64,000 nucleotides of DNA from Lachnospiraceae bacterium (GTDB taxonomy: Bacteria; Bacillota; Clostridia; Lachnospirales; Lachnospiraceae). Where the stretch lies: NCBI GenBank assembly GCA_900770345.1, contig CAAGKF010000230.1, forward strand, positions 24,428-88,427, written 5' to 3'. A model generated the notes under the pieces. It saw only the letters and a list, made by a program, of their open reading frames with translations, did not search any database and had not been told where the DNA came from. The number at the start of each line of letters is the position of its first letter. Position 1 is the first letter of the stretch. Positions 54,269-62,393 of the stretch are shown in pieces. Position numbers and translations under genes: made by a program.

Positions 54269-54981
54269 AATGTTTCGTATTCCTCACTTTCGTAATTTCG
54301 TTGCCGGGAAGTAGGATGATCCTGTCTTGCCCAACTGATGATGGTAGCTGCGTGGTTCTGATATTGCTTTCCGGTAGAAGCCATATAACCGGATAAGCGT
54401 TCAATATAATCCTTCCAGTCAGGGATTGTCTTCCGGATATCTTCCAGCTCTTTCTCTGACAGAAAAACATTTTGAAATTTTCCATAGGGTGAGAGTGGAT
54501 CCTTACTCCCTCTTATTGCTAAATTGTTCTTTTTTATCTCTTTCTTATTACCAGACAGTTTTCTGTCTGTATCAGGGAAAGAATTCTGTCTGTCAATAGG
54601 ACAGTTTTCTGTCTGTCTTAGGGAAAGAAATCTGTCTGTATAGTGAATGGTTTCTTTTGGGAGTTTTATATAAATCCGATTGGGCTGTCCGGGACCCTGC
54701 CGTTTTCGGAAGATAAGCTCCTGTTTTTCCAGTACTGCCAGAGCAGTTTTAACCGTCATCTGGCTTTTGTGGAGAACTTCTGCCAGTGCTTCAATCGTAA
54801 AGTAAATGAACACATGACCATCTGTATCTGACCAGCCCTCATTTTTCTGGGAAAGCCTTGCCCGGTCGAGCAGGATAATATAAAGCATTTTGGCAGTTTC
54901 GTTTATTTCCATGTCCAGAAGGAAACGGGGAAACATCATATAAGATGGCAGGTTGGTGTCTGCTGTCAGAAAGTCAGTCAT
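54265..54981 (-). CDS. repA: RepA_N-type replication initiator
   Basis: Initiator of 238 residues: N-terminal RepA_N domain (YMMFPRFLLDMEINETAKML and MTVKTALAVLEKQELIFRKR winged helix), a central linker that carries DNA iterons, and a C-terminal DnaD-like part (LERLSGY...). Start 54981 is preceded by GGAGGTGAACAC. Such initiators bind repeats inside their own gene. It implies that the element can replicate or once was a plasmid. Confidence 0.9.
   Translation of the reverse strand: MTDFLTADTNLPSYMMFPRFLLDMEINETAKMLYIILLDRARLSQKNEGWSDTDGHVFIYFTIEALAEVLHKSQMTVKTALAVLEKQELIFRKRQGPGQPNRIYIKLPKETIHYTDRFLSLRQTENCPIDRQNSFPDTDRKLSGNKKEIKKNNLAIRGSKDPLSPYGKFQNVFLSEKELEDIRKTIPDWKDYIERLSGYMASTGKQYQNHAATIISWARQDHPTSRQRNYESEEYETL
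54555..54646. repeat. Iterons inside repA: TCTGTCTGT at 23-bp spacing
   Basis: Decamer TTCTGTCTGT or ATCTGTCTGT begins at 54561, 54584, 54607 and 54630, exactly 23 bp apart. A larger 46-bp unit (54555-54600, 54601-54646) is duplicated with few differences. Repeats in the middle of a RepA_N gene are typical of the replication origin. Confidence 0.85.
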
Positions 54982-55005
54982 GTGTTCACCTCCAATCAAA
55001 AGGGT

Positions 55006-55389
55006 TTATTCTCCAAGAAAATCCCAGTCTACATCACTATCTGGCTGTGAATTTTCAGGTGTTGGAAAGGGCGCCCTGATTTGGGGCTCCCTTTGCACCA
55101 TGCCTGCAGTCAGTCCGGAAAGAAAAAGTGGCAATGACTGTTTTAGGCTGTATTCCACTGCATCTACAATTTGTTTCACAAAAAGTTCTTCCCGTTCTCT
55201 TGTTTCCAGATAAGGATCAGCCTGTGTGCGGTAGTAGCGGTCAAAATAATCTACCAGCGCAAGAGAGATTACCTGACTGTAAGATTTAAAATCCTGCCTG
55301 TCCATCGTCTGTAAATATTCCCAGGCTCTCCGTTGCTGTTCTTTGTTCAGATTAAAACGCAGGTTTGTGTTGCGGATATTGTTCTGCAT
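55006..55389 (-). CDS. parR: ParR-like segregation adaptor
   Basis: Protein of 127 residues, first part LRFNLNKEQQRRAWEYLQ, KSYSQVISLALVDYFDRYYR looks ribbon-helix-helix-like; C-terminal tail is acidic and Pro-rich. It follows a ParM-like actin, so it likely binds the centromere and caps ParM filaments. AGGAGGGG precedes the ATG. Confidence 0.7.
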   Translation of the reverse strand: MQNNIRNTNLRFNLNKEQQRRAWEYLQTMDRQDFKSYSQVISLALVDYFDRYYRTQADPYLETREREELFVKQIVDAVEYSLKQSLPLFLSGLTAGMVQREPQIRAPFPTPENSQPDSDVDWDFLGE

Positions 55390-55392
55390 GGT

Positions 55393-56326
55393 TTATCCCC
55401 TCCTTTTCAGGCTCATATAAGCCAGAGATTCATAACCTTTGGCGGTGGCACAGATGTCATCAATGATAGTAACTCGTGATTTGTCATAAGCTCCGAAGTT
55501 ACAGATCAGACATCCACCGCCGCCAACTACATACAGGCGCATTAGGTCAGGATTGTATTCATATTTGCGGAGTGTGGAAAAAAGTTCTGCCACATACTGT
55601 CTGGCAATAGAACTGATACAATCCAGATATGGTGCTGAAATGTCAGCTGTTCCAAACCGCAGAATCTGTTCTACTGTGGATTCTTCAATCTTCACTCCAA
55701 ATTTGTCCAGAACAGCGTTCTTTGCAGCAATCATGCATTGGTTTACACCAAGTTTTTCTGTCCAGCATCGGCTTTCTTGCGCTTTCTTATTGTTGATATA
55801 CAGAATGTTCATGGTTCCGTTTCCGATATCTGCAAGGAGATTAGTACCCTTGAAATTTCCAAGGTGGTTTACAATAGCCGGATATCCCTGTGGGTAAAGG
55901 CTACATCCCACAAAGCGGAGATGATATTCTTTGCCGTTGAAACGGTAAAGGACTTCTGGTGAAGTGCTATACTGGATTCTGGAGCAGATAGGAACGAAAA
56001 GCTTCTCTTTGATTTCTGATCCATGTCAGAGGAAGTCCGGCAGCCAGATGAACATCTGCTTCACGGATGGAAAAGACATTCAGTTCCCTAGCAATAGCCA
56101 TTAGCGTCAGAAGATAATATTCTTCGTCCATAGCTTTATCCGGGATAAATTCTTTGTGTCCTTCGCCAATCCGGTAGTAAATGCCGTTATATTCCAGAAT
56201 ATTTCCGGTGAAGATTGGTTCTGTTTCATAGGCTTTGATACCGGTTGGCGTGACGGTGTTTGCTGTTTTCATATTGCCATAGCCATGATCTACAGCGATG
56301 ATTTTTGTGTTTCTGAGTTCTCGCAT
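55393..56326 (-). pseudogene. parM: ParM/StbA-like actin, frameshifted by a 16-base insertion
   Basis: Actin-like plasmid segregation ATPase in two pieces. Codons 1-119 (56326-55967) run from KIIAVDHGYGNMKTANTV (phosphate 1) to LLQNPV then TAG. In another frame the protein continues PEVLYRFNGKEYHLRFVGCS to LLADIGNGTMNIL (phosphate 2) and YVVGGGGCLICNFG. Removing 16 bases at 55956-55975, flanked by CCAG copies, gives one frame of 305 codons. The gene is broken unless frameshifting occurs; ParR downstream stays intact. Confidence 0.85.
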
Positions 56327-56418
56327 AAAAAATACCTCCGTTTTCGTATTGATTGATTCAGCAGGTCATACCGGTGTGGTACTGCTTTGCTGTGGGATAA
56401 GCATACGAAAATCGGAGG
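56327..56418 (-). promoter_or_regulatory. parM leader able to hide its ribosome site
   Basis: On the minus strand CCTCCGATTTTCGTAT (56418-56403) can pair with ATACGAAAACGGAGG (56349-56335), whose GGAGG is the ribosome site eight bases before the parM ATG. The pairing is 15 bp with one bulge, and a smaller hairpin (GCAG/CTGC) fills the loop. Confidence 0.65.
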
Positions 56419-56426
56419 AAAAAGCC

Positions 56427-56459
56427 ATTGAGTGGAAATTGAGCTGGAATTGAGTGAAT
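56427..56459. repeat. Three 11-bp direct repeats, candidate parC
   Basis: ATTGAG(T/C)(G)GAA-type repeats begin at 56427, 56438 and 56449, exactly 11 bp apart, upstream of the par genes. Plasmid centromeres such as that of R1 have arrays of about 11-bp repeats bound by ParR. The array is short, so this is tentative. The rest of 56460-56600 shows nothing definite. Confidence 0.5.
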
Positions 56460-56609
56460 GTTTGGAAAGTTGTAAAATTGAATTTCCATTTTGGCAAAGA
56501 ATTACCACAGTAATTATGATGAAATAACGTGAATGAAAAATATAGTGATTGGCTATCCGGCAAACTTGATTCTTAAAAGTAGCATTTCTAAATGTAGCAA
56601 ATTTTTATT

Positions 56610-56650
56610 ATAAAACATTACTTTACAAGAAGAATAAAAAAGCATATAAT
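56610..56650 (+). promoter_or_regulatory. Promoter and putative operator of the ROK gene
   Basis: TTTACA (56622-56627) and TATAAT (56645-56650), 17-bp spacer. ATAAAACATTACTTTA (56610-56625) overlaps the -35 and its two halves recur in the promoter region of the sugar operon at 58129-58158. Confidence 0.6.
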
Positions 56651-56737
56651 TCTTTTATAATATATTTAATAAAAGAGGATAAGAAAACGGAAAATAAAGA
56701 TAAAAAAAATATAACGAGAAAAAAAATAATTAATTAT

Positions 56738-57790
56738 GTGCTGAACAATTATGTTACATCCAAGGCAGAAATCGCAAAAGAGTTAAACTTGAGTATGCCG
56801 ACTGTGTTAGCAAATGTGAATGACTTGTTAGAAAAAAAGGTGTTGGAAGAAACTGGGGAATATGCTTCGACCGGTGGACGGAAGGCAAAAAGTATAGGGA
56901 TTAATAAGTCATATTGTCATGCAATGGGAATTTTGATTACAGCGAATCATATAGAAATGGTATTAGTAAATCTTGGAGATGAGATTATAAAAAAAGATCG
57001 CATCCGTTTAAAATTTACGGCAGAATTATCCTATTGTACAGAGGTGGCACAAAAGGTCAAAACTTTTCTTGAAGGCGAATTAGCGAAGGATACGCTGCTT
57101 GGGATTGGAGTGGCGATTCCAGGAATTATTGATCAGAAAGAACGGATTGTTTTAAAATCCCATGCTTTAGGTATAGAGAATTATAGTCTGCGCTTTTTAG
57201 AGCAGGCTCTGGAAATTCCAGTATATTTTGAAAACGATGCTAATGCTGCAATGCTTGCAGAAAAAAAGCAAAAGTATCCAAATGCGATATATCTGTCTTT
57301 GAACCACACCTTAGGAGGTGCATTCTGCATAGATGGAAAGCTGTTTCGAGGGCAGAACCAGAAAGCAGGGGAGTTTGGTCACATGATACTCGTTCCCGGT
57401 GGAAGAAAGTGTTATTGTGGTAAATCAGGATGTGCAGATGCATATTGTGCTGCAAGTGTACTGACGCAAGATAACAGGCAGTCACTGGATGCATTTATGG
57501 AAAAAATTGAAAGTGGTGATGAAAAAACTTTGCAGACATGGAATGAATATCTGGATCATCTTGCTGTTTTGATATCAAATCTGCGGATGGCATATGATAT
57601 GGATATCATACTAGGAGGTGATGTGGGAGGTGTATTGTCAGATTATATGATACCACTGGGAGAAAAAGTGATGGCATATAATGGCTTTGAGCATGATGTT
57701 TCATACTTGAAAAATTGTTCGTATAAGAAAGAAGCGTCGGCTGTTGGAGCCGCGAAATACTTTTTTACAAAACATATGGTAGAATTGTAA
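56738..57790 (+). CDS. ROK-family transcriptional regulator
   Basis: Regulator of the NagC/XylR type, at least 350 residues. N-terminal winged HTH (VTSKAEIAKELNLSMPTVLA), then the ROK sugar-kinase fold: IGVAIPGIID, GGAFCIDGKL, GEFGHMI and zinc site CYCGKSGCADAYC. First start in frame is GTG 56738, which cuts the first helix of the HTH; the coding sense goes back to an ACG at 56687 (TENKDKKNITRKKII), six bases after AGAGGAT. It probably senses the substrate of the downstream operon. Base composition is AT-rich, unlike the chromosome. Confidence 0.85.
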   Translation: MLNNYVTSKAEIAKELNLSMPTVLANVNDLLEKKVLEETGEYASTGGRKAKSIGINKSYCHAMGILITANHIEMVLVNLGDEIIKKDRIRLKFTAELSYCTEVAQKVKTFLEGELAKDTLLGIGVAIPGIIDQKERIVLKSHALGIENYSLRFLEQALEIPVYFENDANAAMLAEKKQKYPNAIYLSLNHTLGGAFCIDGKLFRGQNQKAGEFGHMILVPGGRKCYCGKSGCADAYCAASVLTQDNRQSLDAFMEKIESGDEKTLQTWNEYLDHLAVLISNLRMAYDMDIILGGDVGGVLSDYMIPLGEKVMAYNGFEHDVSYLKNCSYKKEASAVGAAKYFFTKHMVEL

Positions 57791-57970
57791 ATTTTTTGAA
57801 CGCAGATAAGCATTCCACCGCATCTGGTGCGTAGGGCATTAAGCGTTTGGTAAGGGGATATGTAGTCTGTTGGAGTTAAAAGCACCCACTGACAGGTTGA
57901 GAAGCGAATGCGGATGTCCGCTTTATATGTGTGAAAAACGAGAAGTTGTGTAAAATTAGAAAAAGATATT
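57791..57970. other. Gap without gene, structured segment
   Basis: A GC-richer stretch (about 57800-57935) with small hairpins CGCATCTGGTGCG and GCGGATGTCCGC, unlike its AT-rich neighbours. A minus-strand frame here (ending CGGMLICVQKI) looks familiar as a recurrent predicted peptide in Clostridial genomes, suggesting a dispersed repeat, but I cannot name it. Confidence 0.3.
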
Positions 57971-57975
57971 ATAGT

Positions 57976-58022
57976 AAAAAACGGAAAGAAAACAGTAACT
58001 ACGGTTTCCTTTCCGTTTTTTT
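57976..58022 (+). terminator. Terminator of the ROK gene
   Basis: Stem AAAAACGGAAAG (57976-57987) / CTTTCCGTTTTT (58009-58020) ending in a T-run. Confidence 0.85.
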
Positions 58023-58096
58023 GCGTGTTAATTGTTAAAAATATACAAAAAATTAATCTTGAAATTATGAAATATATAAGAATATGAAAAAACATA

Positions 58097-58158
58097 TTGA
58101 CAAATTGTGTTTATGTTGTAATAATGTAATTACTTTAATAAAACATTTTATAAAACAT
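58097..58158 (+). promoter_or_regulatory. Promoter and operator-like repeats of the sugar operon
   Basis: TTGACA (58097-58102), 16 bp, TAATAA (58119-58124). Downstream are ATTACTTTA (58129-58137) and ATAAAACAT twice (58138-58146, 58150-58158), motifs also present at the ROK promoter. Confidence 0.6.
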
Positions 58159-58192
58159 AAAATAAAGCAATATAAAAAAGGAGGAAACAATT

Positions 58193-59221
58193 ATGTTACA
58201 GCAGGTAATGACAAATCCAGGAGAAATTATTTTCAGAGAGGTTCCGGTTCCGGAGGTAAAGGAAAATCAGGTGTTGGTAAAGATTATGAATATTGGTGTT
58301 TGTGGATCAGATATTCATGTTTATCATGGAAAACATCCGTTTACAAAATATCCGGTAACACAGGGACATGAGGTTTCCGGTGAGATTACAGAACTTGGAA
58401 AAAATGTCACAGAGTTTCATGTGGGACAGAAGGTGACGATAGAGCCGCAGGTATATTGTGGACACTGCTATCCATGCCGTCATGGAAAGTATAATCTCTG
58501 TGAGGAATTAAAAGTAATGGGATTTCAGACGACAGGAACAGCCTCTGAGTATTTTGCAGTGGATGCATCGAAAGTAACACCGATTCCAGAAGATATGTCC
58601 TATGAAGAAGGAGCTATGATCGAACCTCTTGCGGTGGCAGTCCATGGTGTAAAACAGATGGGTGATGTGGCTGGCATGAATATTGCAGTCCTTGGTGCAG
58701 GACCGATCGGAAATCTTGTAGCACAGGCAGCAAAAGGAATGGGGGCAGCGAAAGTGATGCTCACAGATATCAGTGATCTTAGACTGGCAAAGGCAGAAGA
58801 ATGTGGGATTGATGTATGTGTGAATACCAGAAACAAAGACTTCGGTGAGGCAATGGTTGAAGCATTTGGACCGGATAAGGCGGATGTGATTTACGACTGT
58901 GCCGGAAACAATATCACAATGGGACAGGCGATTAAATATGCAAGAAAAGGAAGCACGATCGTACTGGTAGCTGTTTTTGCAGGAATGGCAGAAGTAGATC
59001 TTGCAGTGGCAAATGACCACGAACTTGACATTAAGAGCACGATGATGTACCGCCATGATGATTACATAGATGGAATCAGACTGGTAAATGAGGGCAAAGT
59101 TCATTTGAAACCGCTCATCTCAAAGACATTTGCTTTTAAAGATTATCAGAAGGCATACCAGTATATTGATGATAACCGCGAGACAACGATGAAAGTAATT
59201 ATCAATGTCAGTGAAAAGTAA
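58193..59221 (+). CDS. Zinc-dependent polyol/alcohol dehydrogenase
   Basis: MDR-family enzyme of 342 residues. Catalytic zinc ligands: Cys in VCGSDIHV and His-Glu in GHEVSGEI; structural zinc CGHCYPCRHGKYNLC; Rossmann motif GAGPIG. Closest to sorbitol/threonine/butanediol-type dehydrogenases. In this operon it would oxidise a polyol or sugar to a ketose for the kinase. AAAAAAGGAGG precedes the ATG. Confidence 0.9.
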   Translation: MLQQVMTNPGEIIFREVPVPEVKENQVLVKIMNIGVCGSDIHVYHGKHPFTKYPVTQGHEVSGEITELGKNVTEFHVGQKVTIEPQVYCGHCYPCRHGKYNLCEELKVMGFQTTGTASEYFAVDASKVTPIPEDMSYEEGAMIEPLAVAVHGVKQMGDVAGMNIAVLGAGPIGNLVAQAAKGMGAAKVMLTDISDLRLAKAEECGIDVCVNTRNKDFGEAMVEAFGPDKADVIYDCAGNNITMGQAIKYARKGSTIVLVAVFAGMAEVDLAVANDHELDIKSTMMYRHDDYIDGIRLVNEGKVHLKPLISKTFAFKDYQKAYQYIDDNRETTMKVIINVSEK

Positions 59222-59230
59222 GGAGTTAAT

Positions 59231-59623
59231 ATGGAAAATAAATATGGAATTGTCGGAGTTGCCCATATCGGGCTTCCGACAAACGATTTACAGAAAACAG
59301 TTGAGTTTTATAAGAGTCTTGGATTTGAAGTGATTATGCAGACATATAATGAAAAAGCAGGGGAAAAAGTGGCATTTTTACAGATAAAAAATTACTGTAT
59401 AGAGACTTTTGAAAATGGGCAGGCGGCAATGGCAGACGGTGCATATCAGCATGTTGCACTTGATGTGGAAGACATTGAAAGTATGTATCAGAAAATCTGC
59501 AATGAAAAATACACAGTTATTACAGACGGAATCGAAGAACTGCCATTTTGGGAAAATGGTGTGAGGTTTTTTATGATTAAGGGACCAAATGAGGAAAGAA
59601 TAGAGTTCTGCCAGAAACTCTGA
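59231..59623 (+). CDS. VOC/glyoxalase-like protein
   Basis: Protein of 130 residues with one betaalphabetabetabeta pair of VOC modules: VAHIGLPTNDLQKTVEFYKS and YQHVALDVEDIESMYQ, ending with FMIKGPNEERIEFCQ. Candidate metal ligands are His12, Glu/Asp near 75 and Glu at the C end. Could be an isomerase, epimerase or lyase on a keto-sugar; no exact assignment. AAGGAG precedes the ATG. Confidence 0.8.
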   Translation: MENKYGIVGVAHIGLPTNDLQKTVEFYKSLGFEVIMQTYNEKAGEKVAFLQIKNYCIETFENGQAAMADGAYQHVALDVEDIESMYQKICNEKYTVITDGIEELPFWENGVRFFMIKGPNEERIEFCQKL

Positions 59624-59641
59624 TAAAAACAGGAGGGACAT

Positions 59642-61006
59642 ATGGAGAGCGAAAACAAAAATGGAAAAATACCGCTGATCAGTAAGATTGCATATGGGTT
59701 TGGTGATGTTGGATGTAATTTCAGCTGGACGTTCGTCAGTAATTTTCTGATGATATTTTATACAGATGTGTTCGGAATCAGTATGGCGGCTGTGTCAGCA
59801 CTTATGCTTTTTTCAAGATTCTGGGATGCAATCAATGATCCAATTGTCGGGGGACTTACGGATAAAACAAAATCGAGATGGGGACGGTACCGTCCATGGC
59901 TGTTAGTAGCGGCACCAATTACAGCAATTCTTCTTGTCATGACATTTTGGGCAAGACCGGACTGGCCACAGAATGGAAAGATCATTTATATGGTAATTAC
60001 ATATTGTCTGCTGGTTTTGGGGTATACTTGTGTGAATATTCCATATGGAACCTTGTGTGGTGCTATGACACAGGATATTGATGAACGTGCAAAAATAAAT
60101 ACATCCCGTTCGGTTGCAGCGATGATTGCAATTGGTGTGTTAAATATTATCACAGTTCCACTGCTCAGCAAATTCGGCAGTCACAGTGCAAAGACAGGAT
60201 ATCTGACAGTTGCGGTCATATATGGATGTATTTTTACAGCCTGTCATTTCTTCTGCTTTGCGAAGACGAAAGAGACAGTGATTACTCCGGAAAAAGAAAA
60301 GATTTCTGTAAAGGTACAGTTGAAAGCAGTCATGCAGAACAGACCATATCTTCTTGCATTGGCAGGACAGATACTATTTGGATTTACATTATATGCTAGA
60401 AACGCAGATATTCTGTATTATTTTACATATGTGGAAGGAAATGCCTCCTACTATACAACTTATTCAATGTGCATCATTATTCCTTCTATCATCGGGGCAG
60501 CCTGTTTTCAACCATTATTCCGCAAGTTGAATAACAAAGGAAGAACAGCATCTCTCTTTGCTTTATTTACAGGAGTTTTCATGTTGTTTATGTTTTTCTT
60601 CAGTGCCAAAGAATCACCAGCAATTTTTTATGCATTATCTGGTCTCACACAGTTTTTTTTCTCTGGATTTAATACCGCAATCTATGCAATTATTCCAGAC
60701 TGTGTGGAATATGGGGAGTGGAAAACCGGACTTAGAAATGACGGTTTTCAGTACGCATTTATTTCACTTGGAAATAAAATCGGAATGGCAGTTGGAACCG
60801 CACTTTTAGCAGGATTACTTGGAAAATATGGTTATATTGCAAATCAGACACAAAATGCAATTGTACTTTCAATTATGAAACATGCTTTTACGACGATTCC
60901 AGGTGTACTTTGGATTGTGACTGCGGTTGTATTATTTTTCTACCGGTTAAATAAAAAGCGTTATAACGAGATTGTGGAGGAACTGAAAAATGGAAGAAAA
61001 AGTTGA
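59642..61006 (+). CDS. GPH-family sugar:cation symporter
   Basis: Twelve-helix transporter of 454 residues of the glycoside-pentoside-hexuronide family. Marks are KIAYGFGDVGCNFSW, FGISMAAVSALM, DPIVGGLTDKTKSRWGRYRP. It should bring in the sugar or polyol with Na+ or H+. It overlaps the kinase gene by 17 bases. Confidence 0.92.
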   Translation: MESENKNGKIPLISKIAYGFGDVGCNFSWTFVSNFLMIFYTDVFGISMAAVSALMLFSRFWDAINDPIVGGLTDKTKSRWGRYRPWLLVAAPITAILLVMTFWARPDWPQNGKIIYMVITYCLLVLGYTCVNIPYGTLCGAMTQDIDERAKINTSRSVAAMIAIGVLNIITVPLLSKFGSHSAKTGYLTVAVIYGCIFTACHFFCFAKTKETVITPEKEKISVKVQLKAVMQNRPYLLALAGQILFGFTLYARNADILYYFTYVEGNASYYTTYSMCIIIPSIIGAACFQPLFRKLNNKGRTASLFALFTGVFMLFMFFFSAKESPAIFYALSGLTQFFFSGFNTAIYAIIPDCVEYGEWKTGLRNDGFQYAFISLGNKIGMAVGTALLAGLLGKYGYIANQTQNAIVLSIMKHAFTTIPGVLWIVTAVVLFFYRLNKKRYNEIVEELKNGRKS

Positions 61007-61952
61007 TATCGTGGCATTGGGAGAATTACTGATTGATTTTACGGAAGCAGGACACAGTCAAGATGGGAGGAAACTGTTCGAACAGAATCCCGGCGGTGCT
61101 CCGGCAAATCTTCTAACCGTTGCAAGCCATTTTGGGTATCGCACATCTTTTATTGGAAAAGTTGGAAACGATATGCATGGTAAATTTTTAAAGAAGACAT
61201 TGCAAAAGGAAGGAATCAATACAGATGCTATTGTTGAAGACCCGGGTTATTTTACAACGTTGGCATTTGTAGAAATCGGTGAAAATGGAGAACGAAATTT
61301 TTCTTTTGCAAGAAAACCGGGTGCAGATACACAGTTAAAAAAAGAAGAACTGGATCAGACGTTAATTTCCGGATGTAAAATTTTTCATTTTGGATCATTA
61401 TCGCTGACAGACGAACCGGCAGAAAGTACAACGATCGAAGCAGTAAAAATGGCAAAAGCAGCGGGTGTACTTATTTCCTATGATCCAAATTACCGCCCAT
61501 CTCTTTGGAAGAACAAAGGGTATGCAGTGAAAAAAATGAGATCTGTCATAGAATTGGTAGATGTCATGAAGGTATCGGATGAAGAGAGTATTCTCCTGAC
61601 AGAGGCGAAAAGTTATGAACAGGCTGCAGATCAACTCCTTGCCATGGGACCAAAGCTGGTTGCCATTACATTGGGAGAACAGGGAGTTCTTATGGCAACA
61701 AAAAGCAGAAAAGAAATCATCAAAGCATTTCAGACACATGCGGTCGACACGACTGGAGCAGGTGATTCATTCTGGGGAGGCGTATTATGCAGTATACTTT
61801 CTATAAATAAGCCCGTAGAAAAGATGGAATGGGAAGAGATCAGAAAGTGTGCTGTTTTGGGAAATGCAGTAGCAGGATTGTGTGTGCAAAAGAGAGGTGG
61901 AATCCCTGCGATTCCGACGAAAGAAGCAGTGCTTGAATTTATGCAGAAATAA
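60990..61952 (+). CDS. PfkB-family carbohydrate kinase (fructokinase-like)
   Basis: Ribokinase-fold kinase of 320 residues. Start IVALGELLIDF, N-terminal PfkB block NPGGAPANLLTVASHFG, anion hole DTTGAGDSFWGG with catalytic Asp. Fructokinase-like; it would phosphorylate the ketose made by the dehydrogenase. Overlap with the symporter gene indicates one operon. Confidence 0.9.
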   Translation: MEEKVDIVALGELLIDFTEAGHSQDGRKLFEQNPGGAPANLLTVASHFGYRTSFIGKVGNDMHGKFLKKTLQKEGINTDAIVEDPGYFTTLAFVEIGENGERNFSFARKPGADTQLKKEELDQTLISGCKIFHFGSLSLTDEPAESTTIEAVKMAKAAGVLISYDPNYRPSLWKNKGYAVKKMRSVIELVDVMKVSDEESILLTEAKSYEQAADQLLAMGPKLVAITLGEQGVLMATKSRKEIIKAFQTHAVDTTGAGDSFWGGVLCSILSINKPVEKMEWEEIRKCAVLGNAVAGLCVQKRGGIPAIPTKEAVLEFMQK

Positions 61953-62393
61953 TGAATGTATATGAACAAACTCGGAGCTGTAAAAACTCCCCCATTTTTA
62001 ACAAGGATATAAGCAGGATAACTTTCAAGATTGCTTCTGTCTGTATTTTTATGTAAATTACGAATAAGTTTTATTCCCTGGATTCTTCTCTCCACGTACA
62101 TAATGCCGTAAGCAGAGGTATCAGAGATTTCCACTTTTCAGTAAGACTATGGTCATCTTTGTCATCATCCTTGTAATCAAGAAGATACCCATCGTACTGG
62201 TATAAACAACAATGCTGTTGCGTTTTGGAGTGTATTCTGCAAACATCGTTCCCATTGTATAGACGCTCCTTATCATTCAATTGACCATTAGTTAAAAAAT
62301 CAGTAGCATGGAGCGTTAATGATTATTAGGATGAAAATACTTTCTACCAAAAGTGATAGCAAAGCAACGGCGGGCAATTTGTCCGCCGTAAAA
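61953..62393. other. Gap without supportable gene
   Basis: Minus-strand fragments appear in three frames: one of 43 residues starting MGTMFAEYTPKRNS, preceded by AAGGAG at eleven bases, one of about 69 residues, and one with VERRIQGIKLIRNLHKN. None spans a whole gene; a degraded mobile-element gene is possible. A hairpin ACGGCGG (62367-62373) / CCGCCGT (62383-62389) lies just after the NB-ARC/TPR stop codon and may be its terminator. Confidence 0.35.

Noticed and set aside
57643..58095. 150-residue minus-strand frame spanning the ROK 3' end and the gap
   Set aside because: Overlaps conserved ROK codons and a terminator; only its middle part is worth a repeat search.
61953..62393. Minus-strand small frames as genes
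   Set aside because: Three overlapping frames, none complete or recognised.
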